Assembly: GCA_964530415.1 (NCBI GenBank) | Contig: CAZHAM010000023.1 | Span: 1-10,064 of the forward strand | Source: CAZHAM01 sp964530415 | GTDB taxonomy: Bacteria > Patescibacteriota > WWE3 > UBA101185 > UBA10185 | Direction: 5' to 3' | Length of the DNA: 10,064 bases | Part shown: positions 1 through 6,050 of the stretch, one piece after another | Position numbering within the stretch: position 1 is the stretch's first letter | Layout of the letters: the number at the start of each line of letters is the position of its first letter | Notes under the pieces: model-generated | What the model was told of the DNA's origin: nothing | Databases searched by the model: none | The model's input: the letters and a program-made list of their open reading frames with translations, nothing else | Position numbers and translations under genes: made by a program

Positions 1-401
1 GTGCCTTTAGGCTCTTTAGAACCAATAAAGTGATTTACTTCCGAAACAATTTTATCAGGTGTAATTTCTGATTTGATAAGGTAGCCTTCAGCACCCATTC
101 CAAAGGCATCTTTAATGATTTCTTCGCTGTTTAGGTTGGTAAGTAAAATGATCGGACCTCTTTTAAGCCCCGAGTCTCCTCCCACACTTTTTAAAATTGA
201 AATTCCGTCTTTTCCGGGAAGCATTATGTCTAAAAGAAGTAAATCCCATTTAAGAGTTTTTATTAGATCAAACCCAACTTCTCCGTCCGAAGCTTGCTCA
301 ACTATGTATCCTGCATCGGTTAATATCTCAGAGTAGAGTGTTCTGATATCTTTTTCGTCTTCTATTATAAGTATCGTTTTCTTTGGTGGGGTATCTGACA
401 T
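1..401 (-). CDS. Response regulator, receiver (REC) domain, partial at C-terminus
   Basis: The first 133 residues are visible from an ATG at 401-399; the gene runs off the left edge of the window. They form one CheY-like receiver domain. Seen directly: the acidic pair Glu14-Asp15 in LIIEDEKD, the phospho-acceptor Asp58 in LLLLDIMLPGKDG, Thr88 in ILLTN, and Lys110 in GYLIKSE, which are all the residues needed for Mg2+ binding, phosphorylation and switching. By family knowledge it takes a phosphoryl group from a histidine kinase; the kinase at 3935-5071 is a candidate partner, but the pairing is inferred. The receiver fold is essentially complete at the edge (helix 5 near residue 127), so this could be a single-domain CheY/Spo0F-like protein or one with an output domain outside the window. 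It is divergent from the transporter gene at 472. Confidence 0.93.
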   Translation of the reverse strand, partial: MSDTPPKKTILIIEDEKDIRTLYSEILTDAGYIVEQASDGEVGFDLIKTLKWDLLLLDIMLPGKDGISILKSVGGDSGLKRGPIILLTNLNSEEIIKDAFGMGAEGYLIKSEITPDKIVSEVNHFIGSKEPKG

Positions 402-415
402 ACTTAATTATTTAT

Positions 416-421
416 ATCATA
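416..421 (-). promoter_or_regulatory. Candidate -10 element for the response regulator
   Basis: Reading the minus strand upstream of the ATG at 401, TATGAT lies at 421-416. Initiation about 7 nt downstream would leave a leader of under 10 nt. A second AT-rich option, TATAAA, lies at 416-411. No convincing -35 box is visible. The whole 70-nt divergent gap is AT-rich, so this is weak evidence. Confidence 0.2.
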
Positions 422-437
422 TAAGAATTTAATTTTC

Positions 438-456
438 CATCAAGTACAATTTGATG
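438..456. repeat. Short hyphenated inverted repeat in the divergent promoter region
   Basis: CATCAA (438-443) and TTGATG (451-456) are perfect 6-nt inverted arms separated by 7 nt. The repeat ends just before the candidate extended -10 element of the transporter gene, where a repressor or activator could bind. A 6-bp arm can arise by chance in AT-rich DNA, so a regulatory role is inference only. Confidence 0.3.
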
Positions 457-465
457 TGATAGAAT
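457..465 (+). promoter_or_regulatory. Candidate extended -10 promoter of the transporter-speD pair
   Basis: TGA-TAGAAT fits an extended -10 (TGn plus a hexamer matching TATAAT at 5 of 6 positions). The hexamer ends 6 nt before the ATG at 472, so initiation about 7 nt downstream would fall on or next to the start codon and give a leaderless transcript. This agrees with the absence of any Shine-Dalgarno sequence before that ATG. No good -35 is visible at 17-18 nt spacing, as is common for extended -10 promoters. Confidence 0.4.
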
Positions 466-471
466 GATCCA

Positions 472-1389
472 ATGATTTGGCCCCTTTATTCATTAATATC
501 ATCGTTTTCAGCTGCATTAATTAATTTTGTAGACAAATATCTTATAGAGAAGTATGCGAAGCAGGGGAATGTTGGGTCTTTGATTTTATTTTCATCGGCA
601 GTAGGTATACCTGCTAGTCTGATTATCTGGTTTTTTAACCGTGTTGTAGCGAACGTTTCTTTTTTTGAAGCATTAATACTGATATTAAATGGAATTATGT
701 ACACGCTTTGGCTGATACCTTACCTATACGCGCTGAAAGAAGATGAGACTTCAGTGGTTTCTCCATTATTTCAAATCTCATCAATATTTACAGTTATACT
801 AGGTTTTATATTTTTGAGAGAATCTCTCAACTTCGTACAAACATTGGGAATTTTGAGTATCATGCTCGGCGCGACAGGACTTACCTTAGAAATAAAAAAT
901 ATCAAAAGCATAAAAATAAAACTGAGGATACTAGGACTGATGATTTTAAGCTGCTCCATCATAGCTGTGAATACGGTTATTTTTAAGAGTATTGCACTTG
1001 AAACTAGTTTTTGGTCTGCAGTTTTTTGGGAATATGTGGGATTCTCAACAGCTTTTGTTTTATTTTTCTCTTTCATAGCAAGCTTTAGAGAAGATTTTTT
1101 AAGAATGCTTAGGTCAAATAAAGTAATTATTATCTCTTTAAACGTTTTCAACGAACTATTGGCTATGGTTTCTAAACTTGCTTTCAATGCGGCGCTGCTT
1201 CTTGCTCCAGTCGGAGTTGTGTCCTTTTTCTCGGAAGGCACACAGCCGGTATACGTATTCTTCTTGGGTTTGTTGCTAACTAGCTTGTTTCCAAAGATAA
1301 TAAATGAATCAACTGAAAAAAAAGTGGTTTTTCAGAAATTTGTTAGTATAATTTTCATTGTTGTAGGTAGTTATTTAATTTCATTATAA
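472..1389 (+). CDS. DMT-superfamily (EamA-like) transporter
   Basis: A 305-residue integral membrane protein with about ten hydrophobic segments (roughly residues 3-22, 36-56, 63-86, 93-115, 122-140, 151-170, 179-205, 218-240, 243-265, 285-304), arranged as two EamA-type halves of five helices. The first half carries the characteristic segment LGFIFLRESL (about 110-119) followed by a glycine-rich helix. The second half is a more degenerate copy, with Glu around 280 in its matching loop. Length and topology are normal for the drug/metabolite transporter family, whose members move amino acids, amines, nucleotide sugars or other small metabolites. The substrate cannot be read from the sequence. 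The speD-like gene starts 20 nt downstream on the same strand, so the two are probably co-transcribed, and an amino acid or amine substrate is a reasonable but unproven guess. The ATG at 472 lacks a ribosome-binding site and may be leaderless. Confidence 0.87.
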   Translation: MIWPLYSLISSFSAALINFVDKYLIEKYAKQGNVGSLILFSSAVGIPASLIIWFFNRVVANVSFFEALILILNGIMYTLWLIPYLYALKEDETSVVSPLFQISSIFTVILGFIFLRESLNFVQTLGILSIMLGATGLTLEIKNIKSIKIKLRILGLMILSCSIIAVNTVIFKSIALETSFWSAVFWEYVGFSTAFVLFFSFIASFREDFLRMLRSNKVIIISLNVFNELLAMVSKLAFNAALLLAPVGVVSFFSEGTQPVYVFFLGLLLTSLFPKIINESTEKKVVFQKFVSIIFIVVGSYLISL

Positions 1390-1391
1390 AT

Positions 1392-1397
1392 GAGAGG
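1392..1397 (+). promoter_or_regulatory. Ribosome binding site deciding the speD start
   Basis: GAGAGG lies 12 nt upstream of the ATG at 1410. It directly abuts the in-frame TTG at 1398, which would leave no spacer, so ATG 1410 is the better start. Confidence 0.55.
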
Positions 1398-1409
1398 TTG
1401 GTTATTAAG

Positions 1410-1820
1410 ATGAGTACGGTAAAAAACACAAAATTTGGATCGCATTTAATTTTTGATGCGTATGGGTGCGACTTTGACAGTCTTAACAATAAACAGTTGT
1501 GTGAAAACGTGTTAAACAATTTAGTTAAATTGGGCGATATGAAAAAACTCAACGATCCTTTTATTATCGAGGCAAGTGGAAACGAAACGCTTGGTGGAAA
1601 AGATCCGGGGGGATATAGCGGCTTTGTAATTATTCAAGAATCGCACGTAAGTATCCATACTTTCGCAAAACGGGGCTATGTGACTATCGATATCTATTCA
1701 TGTAGAGAATTTGATGCTCAAGAGTCTATTGATTATTTGGTAAATACATTCAAACCCGCTGATTACGATGTGATAAAACTCGACAGGGGACTGAAATATC
1801 CAAGTGAAAATATTTATTAG
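1410..1820 (+). CDS. speD: SpeD-family pyruvoyl-dependent decarboxylase (AdoMet decarboxylase homologue; substrate uncertain)
   Basis: A 136-residue proenzyme of the prokaryotic AdoMet decarboxylase family. Family members cleave themselves before an internal serine to make a pyruvoyl cofactor. Seen here: the cleavage motif ESH with Ser78 as the pyruvoyl residue, His83 in SIHT, Cys98 in IYSC, and Ser70 in GYSG. These match, as I recall the Thermotoga maritima enzyme, Ser63, His68, Cys83 and Ser55, so self-processing and catalysis should work. Three positions differ from canonical enzymes: the Phe of the F-x-P-x-G-V-S-G stretch is Lys64 (within KDPGGYSG), and the Trp and Glu of IHTWPE are Phe85 and Lys87. 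In characterised enzymes these contact the adenine and ribose of AdoMet. There is also an extra ~10 residues before residue 64. No spermidine synthase lies nearby. It may be a true AdoMet decarboxylase of a divergent subgroup or one turned to ornithine or arginine. The family call is firm; the substrate is open. Confidence 0.92.
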   Translation: MSTVKNTKFGSHLIFDAYGCDFDSLNNKQLCENVLNNLVKLGDMKKLNDPFIIEASGNETLGGKDPGGYSGFVIIQESHVSIHTFAKRGYVTIDIYSCREFDAQESIDYLVNTFKPADYDVIKLDRGLKYPSENIY

Positions 1821-1822
1821 CC

Positions 1823-2101
1823 TCAATCGGTAAGAATATTCGGAAGCTCACCTTTTTGAAATTTTTTAATGTGATCTTTCAAAGCGTTTTTACTTACCTC
1901 TAATGAAAGTTCTCCGAAAAGCTTTTTGTACTGCATTAAGAGTTCTTGGAGTGCTAATTTTGGATCGCCCTCAATGCTAAACTCGTTTTGTTTATTAATT
2001 TTTAAACCAGTCACATTTCTCGCTAATTCAAACGCAAGTGGTCCAACAACCATTTCTTGCTCACGTACTATTTTAAAAGCTACTTCCGAATACCTATCCA
2101 T
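1823..2101 (-). CDS. Small conserved-looking protein of unknown function
   Basis: A 92-residue soluble protein that I do not recognise. It is mostly helical by composition, with no signal peptide, no membrane segment and no cysteine. It has two recognisable blocks: an N-terminal one containing REQEMVVGPLAFELA (about 13-27) and a C-terminal amphipathic one containing LQELLMQYKKLFGELSLEV (about 50-68). The gene is real on context: its ATG overlaps the last 8 nt of the membrane-protein gene upstream, and a G-run ribosome site precedes it, so the two are translationally coupled and probably act together. Its TGA stop lies 2 nt from the speD stop on the opposite strand. A cytoplasmic adaptor or regulatory partner of the membrane protein is an inference from coupling only. 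Confidence 0.75.
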   Translation of the reverse strand: MDRYSEVAFKIVREQEMVVGPLAFELARNVTGLKINKQNEFSIEGDPKLALQELLMQYKKLFGELSLEVSKNALKDHIKKFQKGELPNILTD

Positions 2102-2924
2102 TTAACCCCCCGTTCTTAATATTTTTTAATGCGCTATTAAATTCTAAAATCGACAAAGTCATAACAAAATAAGCAAAGAAATACATATACTCGTTTATAC
2201 CTGCTGTATCCCAAAGATCCCTGCTTACTAAATACAAAAAATAAAAATCGGCACAATATTGAATAACTAAGGCTGCAAACAGAAGTAATACTCTTACCCG
2301 CATATAACCTCCAAGGAATCTGCTGGACAGTATATAGGCTGAGAGTCCTAATGATACATATAAAGATTGCCCAATAGGATACCCAAAGTCCAGAAATACA
2401 GTAACAGGTTGGGACCAATCGTATTCATACCCAACTAAAAACATATAGTACACAAATATGACCGAGATGACAGGCACCAAAACAAAAATTAGTTTATTAA
2501 CATTGTCTTTAAGCAACACCTCAATACCTACCGCTTTAGAAAGATAGTAAGTACCAAGTAAATAAAAGGGGATGCTCCCAAAAAACCCGATATCACCTAT
2601 AGAGGGGTAGGGGATTTCAATGCCGAGAAATAGTGAGTAAAACGAATAAGCTAGCTGGCCAAATTCCTGCAAAAGTAATCCGATAGAAAAAGAAATTATA
2701 GTCTTGCCAATGAAACTGCTGATCCCTCCCCATTTCTTTGAGATTTTCAACCCGTACAATCCTCCAAAAAGAGCCATGAGACCATACGAAACAGAAAAGT
2801 ATTCGTTAGCCATAGAGTCCTCAATTGAAAGATATCTCAATGCTAACCACCAAAAAGTGAATATCAAAAAGAGTGCTAGAACTAATATGTACTCGACTCC
2901 ATAGGTTCGTGTTTCTTTATTCAT
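2094..2924 (-). CDS. 8-TM membrane protein resembling a sensor domain
   Basis: A 276-residue protein with about eight hydrophobic helices (roughly residues 10-30, 43-60, 70-90, 112-130, 143-163, 174-200, 208-232, 245-262) and short loops. Its motifs IPYPSIGDIGFF (104-115), DFGYPIGQSLY (179-189) and YCADFYFLY (223-231) resemble, from memory, the multi-helix N-terminal sensor region attached to some bacterial histidine kinases and diguanylate cyclases. Here no kinase or GGDEF domain follows: the protein ends about 14 residues after the last helix. It is therefore either a free-standing sensory module or an unrelated membrane protein of similar shape. The 92-residue protein overlaps its 3' end by 8 nt and is the obvious candidate partner. 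Its ATG at 2924 lacks a Shine-Dalgarno sequence. A perfect TATAAT lies 11 nt upstream. Ligand and function are unknown. Confidence 0.82.
   Translation of the reverse strand: MNKETRTYGVEYILVLALFLIFTFWWLALRYLSIEDSMANEYFSVSYGLMALFGGLYGLKISKKWGGISSFIGKTIISFSIGLLLQEFGQLAYSFYSLFLGIEIPYPSIGDIGFFGSIPFYLLGTYYLSKAVGIEVLLKDNVNKLIFVLVPVISVIFVYYMFLVGYEYDWSQPVTVFLDFGYPIGQSLYVSLGLSAYILSSRFLGGYMRVRVLLLFAALVIQYCADFYFLYLVSRDLWDTAGINEYMYFFAYFVMTLSILEFNSALKNIKNGGLNG
2106..2111 (-). promoter_or_regulatory. G-run ribosome binding site of the 92-residue protein
   Basis: Six consecutive G residues on the minus strand, 4 nt before the ATG at 2101 and inside the 3' end of the upstream gene. The G-run can pair with the CCUCC of 16S rRNA and suits translational coupling. 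A homopolymeric site of this kind is unusual and could be prone to slippage or sequencing error. Confidence 0.5.
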
Positions 2925-2935
2925 ATCGTATACTC

Positions 2936-2941
2936 ATTATA
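2936..2941 (-). promoter_or_regulatory. Candidate -10 element for the membrane-sensor pair
   Basis: A perfect TATAAT on the minus strand, separated from the ATG at 2924 by 11 nt, which would give a leader of only a few nucleotides. No clear -35 is seen at 16-18 nt. On the plus strand the same AT-rich stretch holds TATAAA (2940-2945), which could serve the divergent gene at 2969. Confidence 0.4.
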
Positions 2942-2968
2942 TAAAATAAATACAAAAGTAAATAGCTT

Positions 2969-3883
2969 ATGATTCCAACATTCCCAAATTTTAAAAACCT
3001 CACCACAGACGACATGGCTGGCATAAGAACCTTTGGGAGTTTATTTCCTCCTTATTCGGATTTTAACTTTATAAGTATGTATTGTTATGACACTAATAAC
3101 GATTTTTTGATTTCAAATCTGAATGGGAATTTAGTAGTGAGATTTAAAGAGTATGAATCTGAAGAACACTTTTATAGTTTTCTGGGAGTCAACAAACCTC
3201 TCGACACGATAGTTAAGCTAATGGAACACTCCAAAACAGAAGGTATTAATCAGATTTTGAAACTTGTCCCCGAGCACTCTATTAAAACTTTACTTCAACA
3301 ACCTGGGGAATCTGGATTTAAAATTTCTGAAGACCCAGCAAATTTTGACTATATAATCTCTGTACCCAAATTGATTTCATTAAAAGGAAGAAAGATTTAT
3401 TCATACAAAAACTTGATCAGGCGGTTTTACAAAAAATATCCCGATGTAATTATAAAAACTTTGAATCTTGAAGACGACTCAATTTCCCGGGATATTATCA
3501 AGCTATTTTTGATTTGGGCAGAAAGCAAAAAAAAGTCTGATGATGAAATTAAATTTGAACTTCAGGCCATTAAGAGACTGCTTTCGATCGCTGGCATGGT
3601 AGAGCTCGTAAGTATAGGTGTTTACGCGGACAACAAATTAATTGGGTTTTCGATAGAGGAGGTTGATCATGATGGATATGCGATGGCGCATTTTGGAAAA
3701 GCGGATGTAAAATATGGGGGGATTTATCAGGTTTTGGAGTATGAAAGTGCAAAAATTTTAGAATCAAAGGGGTGCCAGTTCGTAAACCTAGAACAAGATC
3801 TGGGTATCGAAGGTCTTATGCGCAACAAAAGAAACTGGGATCCCGTTTCCTACCTAAAAAAGTATCTTATCGAATTCAAATGA
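2969..3883 (+). CDS. DUF2156 / GNAT-fold protein related to the MprF C-terminal domain
   Basis: A 304-residue soluble protein with no membrane segment or signal peptide. The N-terminal block with YSDFNFISMYCY (29-40), the central segment DYIISVPKLISLKGRKIYSYKN (around 127-148) and the C-terminal stretch FVNLEQDLGIEGL followed by RNKRNWDPVSYLKKY are the hallmarks I associate with DUF2156, two tandem GNAT-like halves found in the catalytic part of lysylphosphatidylglycerol synthases (MprF) and related to FemX aminoacyl-tRNA transferases. Unlike MprF it lacks the N-terminal flippase helices, so it is a stand-alone cytoplasmic protein of about the usual size for single DUF2156 proteins. Transfer of an aminoacyl or acyl group to a lipid, peptide or amine is the family-based expectation; donor and acceptor are unknown. 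The kinase gene follows after 51 nt on the same strand. No Shine-Dalgarno sequence precedes the ATG. Confidence 0.82.
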   Translation: MIPTFPNFKNLTTDDMAGIRTFGSLFPPYSDFNFISMYCYDTNNDFLISNLNGNLVVRFKEYESEEHFYSFLGVNKPLDTIVKLMEHSKTEGINQILKLVPEHSIKTLLQQPGESGFKISEDPANFDYIISVPKLISLKGRKIYSYKNLIRRFYKKYPDVIIKTLNLEDDSISRDIIKLFLIWAESKKKSDDEIKFELQAIKRLLSIAGMVELVSIGVYADNKLIGFSIEEVDHDGYAMAHFGKADVKYGGIYQVLEYESAKILESKGCQFVNLEQDLGIEGLMRNKRNWDPVSYLKKYLIEFK

Positions 3884-3934
3884 GATATGGAAAAAGCTTC
3901 TCAATTACATTATGCTTAAACTCAATACTGCCAT

Positions 3935-5071
3935 ATGGATCCTCAAACTCAATCCGATGTAAAAAACATCGCACAAGAACTATATAAAAAGAATTTAGAG
4001 CTGTTGGAACAAAGGAGAAAAACCGAACAGCTTTTATACAGCGTTTCTGAGGCAGTACTGGCAATAAACGAGGAATTCAAAATAACAATTTTTAATAAAA
4101 GGGCAGAAGAGATGGCGGGGATGCCGGCTCAAGACGCTTATCTAAAAGATATACAAGAAGTTGTGACTCTACATGATCAATCAGGTTTCCCGTTTGATAT
4201 AAAATCTCAGTGCTTTTTATCTAAAAACTTGGAAGTATCGGGTTTAGTTTTAAAAGATCGCGAAAAAGATTATTACATAAACTACGGCTCCTCAATAATC
4301 GACCACCAGGATGGAAAAAGGGAATGTTTAATCACATTAACCGATGTTACAACAGAAAAAATGCTAGAAAAAACTAAAGACGAGTTTATTTCCGTCGCAT
4401 CTCATGAACTTAGAACCCCAATGACAATTATCAAAAGTTATCTTTGGATGGTACTTGCCGGAAAATCCGGAGAAGTTAACCCGGGGATGCAGATCTACCT
4501 TAACAAAGCGATGAAAGCGACAGAAAGAATGATTTCTTTAATAAATGATATATTAAGCGCTGCTAAGTTAGAACAAGACAAAGTGTTATTTGATAGCGAT
4601 ATTATTGAGATTGACTCTTACTCAATGGAGATTATCAGCGACTTTAGTATTAAAGCTCAGGAAAAAGGTATTTATTTGAATTTTGAGCCATCGGGATCGA
4701 AATCTTATGTGACTGCCGATTCAGGAAAATTAAGGGAAATATTTGTTAATCTGCTCGGGAATGCCGTTAAATTCACAAGACAGGGAGGAGTTACCGTGAG
4801 AATAAAGGACGAAGATTCACAATTTAAAATTGAGATTGCGGATACAGGATCGGGGATTGAAAAAGGCGATATTGCAAGACTCTTTCATAAATTCGGAAGG
4901 CTCGATAGCTCATACCAAACAGTCGCCGAATCTGGAGGAACTGGCTTAGGACTTTATATTGTTAAACTCTATATAGAAGGTATGGGAGGAAAAGTAGGCG
5001 CAGAATCAGAAGGTAAGCTCAAAGGAAGTACCTTTTGGTTTACGCTCCCAAAAAAACAGGCAAAGTCTTAA
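3935..5071 (+). CDS. Soluble PAS-HisKA-HATPase sensor histidine kinase
   Basis: A 378-residue kinase. A short N-terminal coiled-coil-like helix (about 8-35) leads to a PAS domain (about 33-140, beginning LLYSVSEAVLAINEEF). A HisKA dimerisation domain follows, with the phospho-accepting His157 in FISVASHELRTP. The HATPase_c domain shows the N-box (Asn272 and Asn276 in VNLLGNAVKF), the G1 box DTGSGIE (303-309), the F-box LFHKFGRLD (316-324) and the G2 box GGTGLGLYIVK (334-344). All catalytic boxes are intact. There is no transmembrane segment, so it senses a cytoplasmic signal through PAS or takes input from another protein; the nearby 8-TM protein is a speculative candidate. No receiver domain is fused, so a separate response regulator is needed, possibly the one at 1-401. 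Its TAA stop overlaps the pilD stop on the other strand by 4 nt. The start at ATG 3935 lacks a ribosome site. Confidence 0.95.
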   Translation: MDPQTQSDVKNIAQELYKKNLELLEQRRKTEQLLYSVSEAVLAINEEFKITIFNKRAEEMAGMPAQDAYLKDIQEVVTLHDQSGFPFDIKSQCFLSKNLEVSGLVLKDREKDYYINYGSSIIDHQDGKRECLITLTDVTTEKMLEKTKDEFISVASHELRTPMTIIKSYLWMVLAGKSGEVNPGMQIYLNKAMKATERMISLINDILSAAKLEQDKVLFDSDIIEIDSYSMEIISDFSIKAQEKGIYLNFEPSGSKSYVTADSGKLREIFVNLLGNAVKFTRQGGVTVRIKDEDSQFKIEIADTGSGIEKGDIARLFHKFGRLDSSYQTVAESGGTGLGLYIVKLYIEGMGGKVGAESEGKLKGSTFWFTLPKKQAKS

Positions 5072-5994
5072 AACAAACCGCCGTACCAGTTAAGAATTAC
5101 ATCCCCAAAGAAAAACGCAACCACACTTCCCAAAATTAAAAATGGACCGAAAGCGATTGTATCTTTAATGGTTTTTCTTTTAAACAAAATCAAAACAAGG
5201 CTAAACAGCGCCCCTAAGAAAAACCCTAAGAATATGCCCAATACATTGGTTGGAAAGGCATTAACTAGTCCTATTAAAAAACCAAGTTTCACATCTCCGC
5301 CCCCCATTCCGCGACCGCGTGTAATAAAGATCAGTAACAAAAAGAATAGCGCTATCCCAAGTGAGCTTAAAAGCATAATTCCAAAACTTTTTAGCACCGC
5401 AATTACTTGCTGAGTAAAAAAGCCGGAAGCAATAAGATACTTGCCAAAATCATCGGCAGCCATTGCTTTATAGGTTAGATAAATATTTATTACTGTGTAA
5501 CTTATAAAAAACAGCAAAACAAACCATATGCCCGCATAAACAACTTTATCGGGAATAATACGATATTTAACATCGGTCAAGAATATGATGAGGTAGACGC
5601 TAAATACGCTTACCAAATAGAAAAAAGCTAATAAATAAACCCACCCAAAATTTTGAAAAACCTGGGTATAGTGGGCAACGCCAACAAAAATTAAACCCGA
5701 CACAATCTCTGAAAACGGATAATACCAAGATAGTTTTTGACCGCATTCGCTGCATTTACCCCTTTGAAATAGAAAACTGAATATCGGGAACAAGTTTTTG
5801 GCTTTTAAAGGTTTTTTGCAATGATCGCACTTAGATCTGCCAAATAAAACCGATTCTCCCGTAACAGAACGGTCGGCAACTACATTAAAGAAAGACCCGA
5901 AAACGGTACCCGCAACAAATATAAGAATATAATATAGGATAAGTTCAATTGTCATAATTAGATATTCTACTACATTTTTGAAAAAACTCATCAA
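5068..5994 (-). CDS. pilD: Type IV prepilin leader peptidase / N-methyltransferase (PilD)
   Basis: A 308-residue polytopic membrane protease of the A24 family that cleaves class III prepilin leaders and, in most relatives, N-methylates the new N-terminus. Seen here: GSFFNVVADR (33-42) at the start of the N-terminal domain; two zinc-type cysteine pairs, C56-x2-C59 and C81-x2-C84; YPFSEIVSG (92-100); the first catalytic aspartate Asp141 in LTDVKYRIIP; the second, Asp234, in the G-x-G-D-type motif GGGDVKLG; and FGPFLILGS (282-290). The presence of both cysteine pairs indicates the full bifunctional form. The likely substrate is PilA at 6130-6630. Start choice is uncertain: ATG 5994 gives the longest protein, but ATG 5955 (residue 14) directly precedes the first hydrophobic helix and follows a TAGAAT hexamer at 5969-5964, as expected for a near-leaderless message. 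Neither start has a Shine-Dalgarno sequence. It lies downstream of the pilA terminator, so it is probably a separate transcription unit. Confidence 0.95.
   Translation of the reverse strand: MMSFFKNVVEYLIMTIELILYYILIFVAGTVFGSFFNVVADRSVTGESVLFGRSKCDHCKKPLKAKNLFPIFSFLFQRGKCSECGQKLSWYYPFSEIVSGLIFVGVAHYTQVFQNFGWVYLLAFFYLVSVFSVYLIIFLTDVKYRIIPDKVVYAGIWFVLLFFISYTVINIYLTYKAMAADDFGKYLIASGFFTQQVIAVLKSFGIMLLSSLGIALFFLLLIFITRGRGMGGGDVKLGFLIGLVNAFPTNVLGIFLGFFLGALFSLVLILFKRKTIKDTIAFGPFLILGSVVAFFFGDVILNWYGGLF
5964..5969 (-). promoter_or_regulatory. Possible -10 element for a short pilD transcript
   Basis: TAGAAT on the minus strand, 8 nt before the internal ATG at 5955. If used, the true pilD start is residue 14 of the longest frame and the mRNA has almost no leader. 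The same hexamer occurs at similar spacing before the transporter gene at 472. No -35 is recognisable. Confidence 0.25.
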
Positions 5995-6001
5995 ATAAAT
6001 T

Positions 6002-6027
6002 TTCTCGTAATGAGAACTCGCGAGAGT
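6002..6027. repeat. Two small hairpin-forming motifs upstream of pilD
   Basis: TTCTC (6002-6006) and GAGAA (6012-6016) form a 5-bp stem with a 5-nt loop. Next to it ACTC (6016-6019) and GAGT (6024-6027) form a 4-bp stem around GCGA, containing the 8-bp palindrome CTCGCGAG (6017-6024). They lie between the pilA terminator and pilD and could belong to the pilD leader or its promoter region. The stems are short and the function is unknown. Confidence 0.3.
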
Positions 6028-6050
6028 GGGGGATTATTGTTTTTAAAATG

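Noticed and set aside
115..336. Plus-strand open frame of 73 codons near the left edge
   Set aside because: It is antisense to the intact receiver domain, which shows all expected active-site residues.
771..1241. Long minus-strand open frame of 156 codons inside the transporter gene
   Set aside because: It lies wholly antisense to a clear membrane transporter, has no ribosome site and has no recognisable domain; it is a coding shadow.
1398..1409. Upstream in-frame TTG start for the speD-like gene adding four residues
   Set aside because: It would touch the GAGAGG ribosome site with no spacer; the ATG at 1410 fits better and matches the usual N-terminal length.
1823..3883. Reassigned TGA codon, as in some CPR lineages
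   Set aside because: TGA ends two genes at natural positions (1825-1823 and 3881-3883), reading through would run into antisense or a quick TAA, and no internal TGA is needed in any gene.
2969..3883. Full MprF lysylphosphatidylglycerol synthase
   Set aside because: No transmembrane flippase part is present; only the DUF2156-type soluble region can be supported.
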